Under the pieces are notes generated by a model. The model was not told the DNA's origin and did no database searches. It saw only the letters and a list, made by a program, of their open reading frames with translations. Made by a program: the position numbers and the translations under genes. A DNA stretch of 64,000 bases from Yamagishiella unicocca (Eukaryota; Chlorophyta; Chlorophyceae; Chlamydomonadales; Volvocaceae): the NCBI GenBank assembly GCA_003116995.1, contig BDSL01000141.1:145988-209987 (forward strand), in the 5' to 3' direction. Positions 37,901-49,200 of this stretch are shown here, piece by piece (position 1 is the stretch's first letter; each line of letters starts with the position of its first letter).

Positions 37901-40900
37901 CTGCGGCCCGCTGGGTAGCACACGCCTTGCGGCTTCCCCGTCCCCGATGCCGCCGGCGCCGTATGCGAGCCTGCAGGACCCGTCCACCACCACGTGCCCC
38001 CAAACCAAACGAAGACGGCATCGTGGCCCCACCGCCCACGTAGCGCATTCCTTGCTCAGCCTCAACAGCGCACCACCCGCCCACGCCCCACCCCCATCGA
38101 AATTCTACGTGCACTAAAACAAGCACCCCCCGGCCCCACTCTGGGCCCGGACTTTCCCAAAGCCCCGCCCCACCTGTCGAACATGAGCAGCATCTTCTCC
38201 CCGCCGCACGGCTGCCCGTCCTCGTGCACACGGCCCCTCGGGTCCATGCTGAGGGAGCTGTACTTTGGGGGCCCGGCGCCGGCGCGCGCCGCGGCGCCCT
38301 CATCCCGCACCAGCTGCCGCAGCCGGTCCTCCAGCCGCCGCAGCAGCTCCACCATTCGCCGCAGCAGACCCAGCGGGGTGTCCGGCAGGTTGGCGATGAT
38401 GAACGGGGCGCTGTTGGCGCGAAGGAGCGTGTACTGGCCGCAGACGCTGGCTGCACTGGCGGTCGGCTCCATGCTCCTCTTGGAGAGCGGGCTGGGGCGG
38501 TGCGGCTGGATGTGGGTAACGGCGGCAACCGACGCGGCAGCGGGAATGGGGAGCGACGGGGACGCCGGTGGGGGCCCATCAGTCCCGTCGGCCTCGGCTT
38601 TAGGGGCAGGCTCCTCAGCCTTGGGGACGGGGACTTCGACCTTAGGCGGGGAGTCAGCGGGTTCTGTGGACAGTGGTTCGTCAGCGTAGCTCGCGAAGGG
38701 CGTCAACGGCGAGTCGGCGTGCTTGCAGTCTTCCGCGTGAGCCTCCTCCTGCACTCCTGCCTCAACCTCAGCCGCTGGCGCAGCCGCTGGGGCATCAGCG
38801 CTGGCGGGCTCGGCGCCGTCAGCACTGCCGCCGCCCTCTTGCCCCTGCGCCTCCTCGTTACCCTGGACCGGCGCAGCGCATTTTGAAGGTTGCGCCGCAG
38901 CGTCAGCCCCCTCCTCTTTTGCTGCCTGCTGCTGCTCCTGTAGTTGTTGCGCCGCTAGGGCCTCAGCGCGCTCCTTCTCCGCCTTCTCCGCCTTCTCCGC
39001 CTCCCTCCTCCGCTCCGCCTCCCTGGCTCGCTCCGCCTGCCTCTCCTTCTCCGCCTGCCTCTCCAGCTCTGCCACGCGCTCCCTCTCCGCCTCCTTCTCT
39101 TTCTCACGCTGGATCTCCGCCATCCTCTCACGCGCCGCCGCCTTGAGCGCCTGCAGCCGGTCCACCATGCGCTGCAGCACCGGCAGCACGTTCGGCGGCT
39201 GCGGCGAGGGCGGCACGCCGCCGCTGGGCCCACCGTCGCCCGACGCCGCCATCTGAAGCGGCGGAACGACTGGCGGCGGCGCCGACTGCCCGCTGGCGGC
39301 TGCAGCCGCCGCCACCGCCGCCACGGCCATGGCCGAGCCCTTAGCTGTCGCAAAGGACGACGTGCGGCTGACCTTTGGAGACAGCGGCGGGCTGATCATC
39401 GGCGTGTGGGATAGCTTGCCCGCAGCCAGTGGCTTCTCAGGGTCCCACGTCATGGCCTGCAGGTGGCAGCGGCGTCGGGAGAGGCAGCAGCGACAGGAGG
39501 TGGCAGGGACTGTGAGTACGCAGGAGACGACTCCAACCTCCGGCATTGAACAAGGCTCCCAGGCCTCCTAGGCCCCGGGCCCCGCAGCAAGCACCTGTTC
39601 CCCGGCCTCCCGTTGCGCACCTGGTACAGCGCCTCCTTGGCCTCCGCGATGTCGTCCGACGCCCCCTTGCCGAACGCCTCCAGCATGGACGCGTCCTTGT
39701 TGACCAGCGACACCAGGATGGGCGTCAGGCTGTTGCCCTCCAGGTCCAACATGGCCTTGGTGAAGGCCGCCGCGGAGGTCTGGGGAGGGAGGCAGCGGCG
39801 GGGAGGCGGCAGCGGCGGGAACGGCCCCGAAGAGGTTCAGGGTGGTTGCTGAGGGGAGGCGCGCAACGCGTTGGCAAGCGCTGAGAGGGCAGGTGTGGAG
39901 GAGAGGGCATGCAAGCGTCCAATGCGGTCAGGGGTGAGTGTAGCACAATGAGTTGACGCTGGGGCGATGCCTGCCGCACGCGCTGTGCTGCGGCGAGCTA
40001 GAGGGGCCCCAGGAGGCGCGCCATTGCGCTGAGCGGCGAACCCGTGCGAGGGGCGCACGCACCTGGGGAAGCACGTGAACGCGGGTGGCCGCAGGGCGCA
40101 GTGGATCGAACCAGAACACCGGACAAGACGGGGCAGGACCCCGGGATGGCATGGAATGGGTTGGGATGGGATGGGTTGGGATGGCATGGGTTGGGATGGG
40201 AGCCAGGCGGCTCCTCCACGCAGCACCCGGCCTGCCGCTCTCACCTGCACACGTCCCTCGTCCGAGGAGTAGATCTTGAGGTCGTGGCGGTAGGTGGAGT
40301 GCAGCCGCAGCAGCCCGTTGCCACCGCTGGATTGCACGGGGCGGCGGGGTTGGGGGACCACAAGGCGGAGGGGTCGGGGGCCAGGAAGGAAAGGTCCGGC
40401 AACCGTAAGGCCCCCAGGGGGGCAGTCACCGTAAGGAAACACGCAGCGCTGCAGGCGGCGCATCGAGGACCAAGAGTTCACGATAGGCTCTGTGCAGGCC
40501 TCTGCCGATGAGGAAGCACGTTCCTCCGACAAGAACCTCGTCGAGGATCGGTCAAAGCACCCAACACGCGTGCAACCGCCGATGGGAGGGCCTCCCGACA
40601 CCCGCGTGGGCTTCTCATCTCGCCCCCACTGCCGCTGACCTGGGGTACATGACCATGCGGTATATCTTGCCCAGGTCCTCAGCCTGCTGGCGACCCGCGT
40701 GCGTCAGCACCCCGCCCCACTTGACGATGAGCAGCGCCTCCTCCAGCACCGGGGCGCCGCTGAGGGGGGTGGTGCTGGGGGAGTGCTGGACCGCACCCAC
40801 AGCGGGAGCATGCGGATCTGCGCGTAGGGGGGGAAGAGTTATGTTGGCATGGCCGGAGAATCGCTTCGGTGGTGCAAGTGTTGGGACATTGTGGTTGTGC

Positions 40901-43900
40901 GCCGCAGGACGTAGAGAAAGGTGGAGTTAGGGCACGCAGCTGCAGGCGTCGCGTCAAACGGCCGGATAGCATGGTCACTGCTGTAGTGGGAGGGCCTCAC
41001 AGGGGCTGGGATGCATAGTTTCGTTGCTGGGCCAGCAGGTAGCATCTACGACAGTGCATATCTCCCTTTTGCTGATCCTGTTGCGTAACACCCCCAAACG
41101 GCCCAGTCTTCACCACCTCCCAGCTTCCTCACCCTGTCCAGACGGCAGCGCCAGCAAGTCGATCGATCCGCCCATGCTGTCAATCCCGTGCGACTGACCG
41201 GCTCCCCCCAGCGGCGCCGCCGGCGCGGAGCCGCCGCCGCTTCCGCTGCCGAGTCCAGCCGATCCCGCCCCCTCTGGCGCTACGCCCCAGCGCAGCGGCT
41301 TGATCTGCACCTTGCGGTTGATGCCCGAGAACTGCCCGCCGCTCTCCAGCACCGTCTGCATGATGCGCAGCTTGCCGCGCACCTCCTGCGCGGCCTCGCG
41401 CTCCTCATCGCCCAGCGGAGCGCCGCTGGCGGCCCCCTCCTCAGCGTCCTGCAGGGTACGGTAGCGACGGCGCATGCACGGCACACCGCATACACAAGAG
41501 CAGGCGTTCGCAAAGCTTGTTTCTGGAGGGGTATTGCTGGAGGAATGTCGGCTGTGGGAGACAGGTATGAATGAAGTCAGGTGCTCGCCTTCGCTCATTT
41601 GGACGCAAGCGGTGGTCTCTTTTCCAACATCGTAAGCAGGAAAAGCCGGAACGTCCCAGTTCTGCCGGGCCCGCCGCCCACCCCAACACCCTCGACAGCT
41701 CGTCCGCCCACCTTGACCAGCTGTCGGGTGATGTCCAGCAGGTCCTGCAGCTGCTGCGGGGTCTTGAGCTTGGCCTGCTTACCCTTGGCGTCCTTGTGCT
41801 TTTGGAACAGCATCAGCAGCGGCTCCTGGGTGACAACAACCTTGAGCTTCTGCTTAGGCGTGCGGTCTGGTGGGTGGGAGGGTAACGGGGCAGCATATGG
41901 GAGCTCGAGAAGGATTCGCACACAAGCGCATACTCCCCCCCCCACGGGGGCCACCTCCTGCGGTGCATATGCCTGCGCTTTTGTGACCTATTCGCCGGCT
42001 AGCCTCTGCCTTCCATTTCCAAACGTTTCGTGCCCCCCAGGCCATCGTTACCCGCACAACCCATCCCCGCGGTGCCGCGGACCGCCCCAAACCCCAGTTG
42101 GGCTTTCGGTTCTCTCTTCTTCTCCTGCGTTGCTGTACGCGCTTCATCGCTCCTCCGCCTTACCTCCGTGGCGGATGACCGCCAGCACGCAGCGCAGCTC
42201 CTCCTTCTGGCTGCGCTTGGCTGTGTGGCGCACCTCGCTGACGTCCATGCCGGAAACGAACGCGTCGTCGTCGTCCTCGTCGTCGCTCTAAGCAGGGCAG
42301 GCGGGGGTGGGGGGAAGGACGACGCGGGAAGATGTGAAGACAGCACGGACACGGGTGAGGTCTGGCGGGTGAGCTGAGAGGGGCCCGTTTCGTGGGCCTT
42401 ATCGCAGCGGCCATAAGGTCCCTCATTCCCCACGCCCACACATGCCGCCTCTCGCCAGCGTCAAGCAGGCGCCTGTTCGTGGCACCCCAGCGGCCGCTCA
42501 CGCTACCCACCACCACGTTGCTGCCGGTGTCCGGGTTCGTCAGCCCGGAGGAGTGCGTGGGCAGGTGCGGCTGCACGTTGAGGCGGTGGGGCGCCAGCGC
42601 GGAGAGGATGATGGAGCGCAGGATGCCGGCGGCGTCGTCGTAGTACTTCTTGGAGTTCTTGACGAACGACCAGCCGTTGACGTCGCACACGTAGCTGCGG
42701 CCCTTCTCGGAGCGCAGCAGGTCGAAGCCGCACACCTTCTGGCCGAACGCCAGGCACACCATGCGCGCAATCTCCTTCTCCTGCGGGCTGAGCAGCACCG
42801 GGAAGCGCATCTCCTTGCCGTCGGCGCTGCGCAGCACCCGGCCGTCCACCACCGGCGACTTGCGAGCCTCGGCGTGGGCGTAGCTGCGGTCGGGTCGGGA
42901 GGGGAGGGGCCAGGAGGGGAGGGAGGTAGGGGAGGTAGGGGGGGCGGGGCGGGGAAGGGGTCATTGGGGCTGCACGCGGGGGACTCGTAACATCGCCACT
43001 ACAAGCCGGAGAGCAGGACTGGGAGGGGGGCTGTGAACTTTGTGCGCACCGGTTGATTTGAAAGGGAGCTGCCAAGACCCTCCCACATCACCGCATTACG
43101 CCTCTTAAGCTCCTGCCGGAAGGATCGGTAGGTCAGCAGTGCAGCAGATGCGTTGAGTGTGTCACCCACCAACGGCACGCCTGCCCAAGTGCCCCGGGTA
43201 GGGCCAGCCCAATGACACAGCCGACCCGCACAGCAGCGACACTGTTAGTGCCGCCCCTATTCGGCGAGCCCTCTCCCACTCCCCGGCGGGCCGCACCGTG
43301 GGCCGATGGTATAGACCTTCACATCAGTGCCCCCCGTGGGCAGGAACTCCTCGTAGATGTACGACCCGTCCTTGCGCACATGGCCGTCGTGCGCGCTGTC
43401 GTACTTGGATGCCTTATCGTCCACCTTGCGGAAGAGGTACTTGACACCGCCGCCCTGGGGGTAGGGCGCGCACCGGGGGGGGGGGGGTCGGTTCACGTGT
43501 AGCCCCACCCCGAAAAACCCTAACCCCTCCCCCTCCATTTCAGTAGTCCACAACAACAATAATCCTTCAGCCGGGCCTCCAGCGCGCTCGGGGGAAAGCC
43601 CCGCGGCCTGAGCGAAACAATCGCGGAAGCATACCCCGTGCAAGCCAACCGAAGGTGCCGTTACACAATGTACGACAAACGTGCCGTACCATGGAGTGCG
43701 GGTAGTAGACCCAGATGTTGTGGTCCTCCCCGCTGACGGGCTTCTCCACGAACGGCTTGTAGATGCGCAGGCCGTTCTGCTCCACGTAGTCCTCGTCCTC
43801 CACGAATCCGGCTGGGTCGGTGGTGCCTGCGGTCAGCAGGCAGGGGCCGGCAGGTGAGAAGCGGTGGCGGAGGTCCAGCGGGTGGGAGCGGGGGCCCGTG

Positions 43901-45455
43901 GTGCTTCCTCCTCCGACACCATTTGCCGACTGCACCGCCGGCTTTGCCATTTCGACACCTGGGTCTTGCCGGCCTAGGCCCATAACCAGGTCACCAATTT
44001 ACCCTCGACAGTCAGCCGAACGTATAATACGCCCTGCCTACGCATACGTCGTGCCTACCCACTCGATGATACCCGCCCGCCACCCTTCAACGCGTTTCCG
44101 CGCTGCCGCCCCACGACCCGCAGCCGCCCACCTTCCGGCAGTCCGTCCCGCTCCACGATGATGTGAGTCGGCACGGGGATGTTCTTGTCCACCAGGATCT
44201 TGTACACCTTGCGGCGGTCCAGCAGCGCGTCCTGAGGGGGCGGGGGACGGAGAGGCGGGCCCGGGTAGCACGATCGGCAACAAGCAGGGAAAAGGATGAG
44301 CGATGAGCGACGCAGACGTCGGAACACACAAGGGACCACGAGGGGCTCAATAAGCATGATGTAGAATGGCCGCCGGACTGGCGACGAGGCACGCGACCAG
44401 ATCGTGGGTTGAGAGGAAACCCTTGGGCCGGCATATCAGTGAGAAGTAAAGCCTAGGTGGTGGTGGTGGTGGTGGTGGTGATGATGATGGTGGATGTGGT
44501 GATGGTGGTGGTGGTGGTGTGGGGGGGTGCGAGGTGCAGTTGCTCTGATTGCTGAGGAGAGACATCGGCGGGCCCAGCAGGGAGCAGGGACCGATTTGTC
44601 TGCCTGGATCCTGGGCGGAGCAGGCGAAGTGGATCCAGGGCGGGGCAGGCGAAGTGGCGCCTAGGCCCAGGGCTCCGTATACAAAAACCCACATCCCGTC
44701 ATGTCAATATTATAGTTTTGACCCACCCGGGCCGCCGCTTCCACTCAATTTACTTGTAGAATGAAGGTTGGCGAACAAGCGGATCGAGCGGTCGAACTGG
44801 GTTAGCCCCTCCAACATTAGCTGGCATCACTCAATGCCCTGCCAGCCACCACACCAGGAGTTACATGCCTTGGTAGCCCCGTGCAAGACACGCCAAGGTT
44901 GCGCCGCAACCCGCAAACCCAAAAGCCGAACTGTGCACAGTCGGTTTCCGGACATCGCATGGCTTAATTGGGTATGCACTGTATTGAAAACCATGGAGCA
45001 ATGCACTGGTGGCTCCAACGAAACTTTAAAAAGCTACTTGGGTTTTACGTCGTGCTTGAACCACATGGTGATCCCTCCAAACTGCACAGCACCTGTGCGC
45101 ACATACACATAGTATGCGCTGCAACCACCTTCCCCACCTGCATGAAGACGTCGTTCACCAAGAAAGGCCGCCGGTTCAGGATGTACTCTTGCGCCTTCTT
45201 TAGGGGGAAGCCGTCCGAATGCCAGCACAGTAAGCATTCGACGTGGGGCCATTCTTCCGTGGGCTTTTCGAGGATAACGTCATCCCCGAAAATGACGACC
45301 TCGAATTCTCCCCATGCCGTGAGGCGTTCCAGGATTTCCTTCATCGGCTTGCTACGCGCCTTCTTATCCATGGCGCATACGCCGATGCGTACTTTCGGCA
45401 AATTGGAAGGCGCATCGGTCGCAGAGCGAAAGAGACCTTTGATAAAGCGCCGCAT
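34907..45455 (-). CDS. VIP1: VIP1/PPIP5K inositol-pyrophosphate kinase-phosphatase
   Basis: Seventeen exons on the minus strand: 45455-45138, 44231-44132, 43826-43690, 43454-43297, 42883-42511, 42287-42164, 41866-41712, 41448-41133, 40817-40640, 40326-40245, 39779-39621, 39456-38174, 37500-37368, 37034-36787, 36608-35981, 35831-35610 and 35257-34907. They give about 1,654 residues. Residues 1-360 are the ATP-grasp kinase ([52 protein letters not shown]-like and [18 protein letters not shown]). The histidine-acid-phosphatase-like domain opens with RHGDRTPKQK (~402) and includes [43 protein letters not shown] and [13 protein letters not shown]. Members make and degrade 1-position inositol pyrophosphates, linked in Chlamydomonas to TOR and phosphate signalling. 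Odd features are a ~370-residue insertion with coiled coil in exon 12, poly-Ala in exon 15, and an Ala/Pro tail. The last acceptor is uncertain (an alternative lies at ~35320). Confidence 0.92.
38300..39420 (-). other. Coiled-coil and low-complexity insertion inside the VIP1 phosphatase domain
   Basis: In VIP1 exon 12, about residues 710-1080 lie between segments that are nearly adjacent in plant VIH proteins. The insertion holds an Ala-rich/Pro-rich start and a highly charged heptad-like helix (about 795-880, runs such as [20 protein letters not shown]). A Glu/Ala/Pro-rich stretch follows, before the conserved [20 protein letters not shown] helix resumes. Confidence 0.75.
40145..40203 (+). 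repeat. GGGATGGGTT-type tandem repeat in a VIP1 intron
   Basis: Short imperfect units of GGGATGG and GGGTTGGGATGG repeat for ~58 bases in the intron between VIP1 exons 10 and 11. Confidence 0.7.
44456..44525 (+). repeat. GGT/GAT trinucleotide microsatellite in VIP1 intron 1
   Basis: About 70 bases of GGT and GAT triplets lie in the 906-base first intron. No frame here is part of the gene model. Confidence 0.85.
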
Positions 45456-46257
45456 TCTTTCCAATATCTACTGGAAAGGCCTGCACAAGGGACATGCAGG
45501 GGTTAAGGCGTGACTTTGGGTTGGGAGCCGCAAAGATTGCGCACTACACGAGGTCTAGCGTACCTAGAGCGGCTTGCCGGCGTCCCCAACTTATCCTTGT
45601 GTTTCACACCTTACAACGGAGACTACAGCATCGTGTTTGGAAATCCAAACGACCGAGGTATGGACCAACGGAACCGTCGTCACTCGTGTCGTCCTGCACA
45701 GATGCACACCCTTTCCAAGTTCAAGGGTACAGTATGCGGACAACCGGCTATTGGATGTTATGGAATGCCATAGGTTAGTAAGAAGATGTTCAAGGTATGC
45801 TAAAATGGAGAATATTCATGCCGTACTGCTTTATGTTAAACGTCTTTCCGCCAGTGGGTCAAGTAAAGATAGCAAACAGACCTGCATTCAAACCAAGTTT
45901 GACGATTACCAGCCCGGAGCTGCTGGTTTGGTTATGCTCCGAAGCTGCTTGCAGTTTTCGAAAACGAACCTACGCGCTACGCCTGACGCCTATTTTCTTT
46001 ATGTTACGCCTTCCATTCGAATTTCAGGGCTAGCTATCGTTATTCCCTGTTTTGTGTCTTGGCACGTTTGGGACATTAATGTACGGGACTACCAGTATGC
46101 AGGAGATTATTGTGGTACCAGTCGACTGGATTTGAGGAATTTATGCCCAATTGCCTGTGTCATTGGCAGAAGCATGTCTTCCGCCGGCCCCCTTCCGCCA
46201 TCCGTGGCTTGCGCGGCAAACAAGCGCATCATACGCAGCGCAAACTGAAGTGTGCTG
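45456..46257. promoter_or_regulatory. Divergent intergenic region between VIP1 and the low-complexity gene
   Basis: VIP1 starts leftward at 45455 and the next gene starts rightward at 46258. This 802-base, relatively AT-rich stretch must contain both promoters. No exon or named motif was identified. Confidence 0.5.
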
Positions 46258-49200
46258 ATGGCAGCAGCACGCGAAGCTCAGGCTGTACTCGAGCCGGTGT
46301 CGACCTCAGCGGCGGCGCCGATGTCCACACTTACACTGGCGGCAGGGGCGGCGCCGTCCGCTCCTCCTGCCTCAACCGCGGTGGCGGTGACCGCGCACAC
46401 CGGCGAGTCTATTCTCGGTGTCCTGCAGCGACAAGCGGCTCAGCAGCAGGCGCTTTTAGCCCAGCAGCAGCTGGAGCTCTTGCAGCTGGCGGAGGCGGCC
46501 CGCGCCCAGCAACGAGAGCTGGCTTCTGAGCAGCTGCGCCAGGAGCAACGTGCAGCCGAGTTGCAGCGACGGGCAGAGGAGCTGGCAGTGCGAGAGCGCA
46601 AGGTGCGGGCCGAGGGCCGTTGGGTGGCGGGGATCGCAGTGGACCCGGCCTGAGTGGCGGCCACTCACAGGTCCACCCCATGCCGTCATCGTTCCTCCTC
46701 TCTGCGGACTGCCGTGCGAAATGTGGGGCTGGCACGCGGCGGCTAATTCAACTAGTGCATTGGGAAGCCTTGCCGCTGGTCCCTGGCAGCCGCGCACGGG
46801 TGTACGGTACGGCACCAGAAGGAGCTGAGTCATGAGGGGCCGCCGCCCCCGCGCTCCTGCGAGCATTCAGGCCCCTCGCCCCCAAGCCCGTCACGGCTTG
46901 ACGCCCGACTGTCGCCCACTGTGGCCGTAGTCCTGCCTGAGGCCTCTGGCCGGCTTCTTGGGATGCTCGCCCGCTCTCCCGACCCTTCGTCGTCGCGCCG
47001 TGTCCCCCGCAGGCTGCTAGTGACGTGGAGGCTCTGGCGGGGCGTGAGCGCGCCGTGTCCGAGTGCGAGTCCCGGCTGGAGGCGCTGCAGGCGCAGTGCA
47101 GCCAGCAGTACTTGACGCTGCGGGCGGTGCACCAGGAGCTGCAGGAGAGGTGCGCGGGGGGGAGGGGCGGGACCGGGGAGCAGGCGGGGGAGGGGCGGGA
47201 CCGGGGGGCAGGTGGGGAAGGGCGGGGGGTTTCGAGGGAAAGGCGGGGGGAGGGGCGGGACCGGGGGGCATGTGGGGGAGGGCGGGGGAGGGGCGGGACC
47301 GGGGGGCAGGTGGGGGAGGGCGGGGGGGGAGGCCGGGACCGGGAGCAGGTGCGGCTCACCAGGGGTTGCGGCAGGGGGTAGACAGCAAACCGGTGAACGG
47401 ACAAAGGAGGAGAGGTAGGGGGTTGGGAGGCAGGACGAGGGATCCGGGGCAGGCGGGCGCTGCCGCAGGATATCAGCATGCAGCAGATGGGAGAGGAAAG
47501 CCGTTGATCGGTAGCAAAGAGATTTGGAGAACCGACTATGCATCGGGATGTGGGGGTGGTCGGACAGCCGCCATGTGTCGGGCTGGCCGGCCGGCTGGAC
47601 GGCTGCTGCGCGGCGGCGTCCAGGTGGCGAGACGGGGCGGGGGAGGGTGTATGTGGTGCCCAGAGGGGCTTTCAACCCCTCCCTGCGAATGCACCGCTGC
47701 AGGCTGCTGGCAGCGCGTCTGGAGGCCGGCGTCGGTGTGGGCGGGGAGCCAGGACTGGGCCCCGCAGGCGCCCAGGCCCCCAACCGGCACCAGCACCAGT
47801 GCAGCCCGGGCCCTCGCATCGGTGCCGCTACCTTTCCTGAAGAGGCCGGGAATGGCCCAAGTAAGGAGCGGGACCGGCACCGCAGCCGCGACCGGGACCG
47901 GGACAAGGATCGGGAGCGAGATCGCGACCGGGAGCGGGAGGGCGGCAAGCGGCCCCGGGAGGGCGAGCGAGGTCGGGACCGGGACAAGGAGCGGGAGCCG
48001 GAGGGCGCCAAGCGACCCAGGGAGCGGCAGCGCGACCCACGGGACGGTCGCGACCGGGAGCGTGGCAAGGAGCGGGAGGGGCAGCCGCAGAAGGACCGAG
48101 ACCGGAGGGGGCCCTCTATGGCAGCGGAGACGAGCCCGCGACCTGGAGCGCCCGGCAACTCCCCTGGGTTGGAGGCAGCTGTCGCCGCGGCCATGAAAGC
48201 AGCAGCAGGAGCAGCAGAAGCAGGAAGTCCAGCGCCCGCAGAGGCAGGGGTGCCTGCTGGCGCGGCACTTGCAGCAGCCCCTGCGGCTGCAATTACGAGT
48301 CCCCCGGGAGGCCTCAGTGGTGCCGTACAGGGGCTGGTGACGGGCTCGGGATCCGGATCCGAGCAGCCGCTGGCGCCCGTACAGGACGCCGGCCAGGCCG
48401 GGCCGCAGCAGCATTGTGATGAGGCCACTGCCACCGCTGGTGCCCAGGCGGGATCGGCCCCTGGCCCGGAGGTACTCCCCGGCGGCTCCCAGGCCGGCAG
48501 TGACGTGAAGTCCCCGGGTAAGCGCCCGCTTGGCGGCGGCAAGGACGTCAGCCAGCAGCAGCGGCAGCAGCAGCAGCAGCGGCAGCAGCAGCAGTGGCAG
48601 CAGCAGCAGTGGCAGCAGCAGCGGCATGTGGCTGGCTCCGATGCCCAACAGGGGAACGGGCGCTGGGTCCAGGGAAACGATGCGTCGGCGGAAGCGAAGG
48701 CGCCTGGCGCTGACAGGTGCGGCGCGGCCGGGCACGGGGGCAGCGCGGGGACGGGGCGAGGTGGCCTGGTAAGCGGGGGGAGCGGGTGGGGACCGGAGGC
48801 TGGCAGGCCGGGGCTGAGGCAGGCGCTGCTCATCGCGCGCGGTTCAGTGGCCAAATGAGGACTCCGATCCAGCGGCAGGGCGGACCTGCCAGCCGTGTGG
48901 GCACATTGGTCACTGTGTGGGGTGGGGTGGGGTAGGCGCAGGAGGAGACAGGAGGGCGATTGTTCGCAACCCGCACCTCCCACGGGCACCTAGTGGCTCT
49001 GCGACTAGTAGGGCCCCACAGCCACCCGCGCTGCAATGTCCCGGTGGCCCCGGCGGCCCTACAGGTCAGGCGGCGGCCCCCCGGGCGCGCAAGCGCCGGA
49101 GGAGCACGGCGGCGGTGACCTGTTAGCTGCGCAGCGCAACCAGAGGAGGAAACAAATGCGGCTGCTTCAGGCACAAGCTGGTGGCACCGCCGGCGCCCCT

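Noticed and set aside
46830..48989. 719-codon open frame on the minus strand
   Set aside because: It is the antisense of the RD/RE- and Gln-rich exons. Its Ser/Arg/Pro-rich peptide simply mirrors that composition and extends across an intron of the plus-strand gene.
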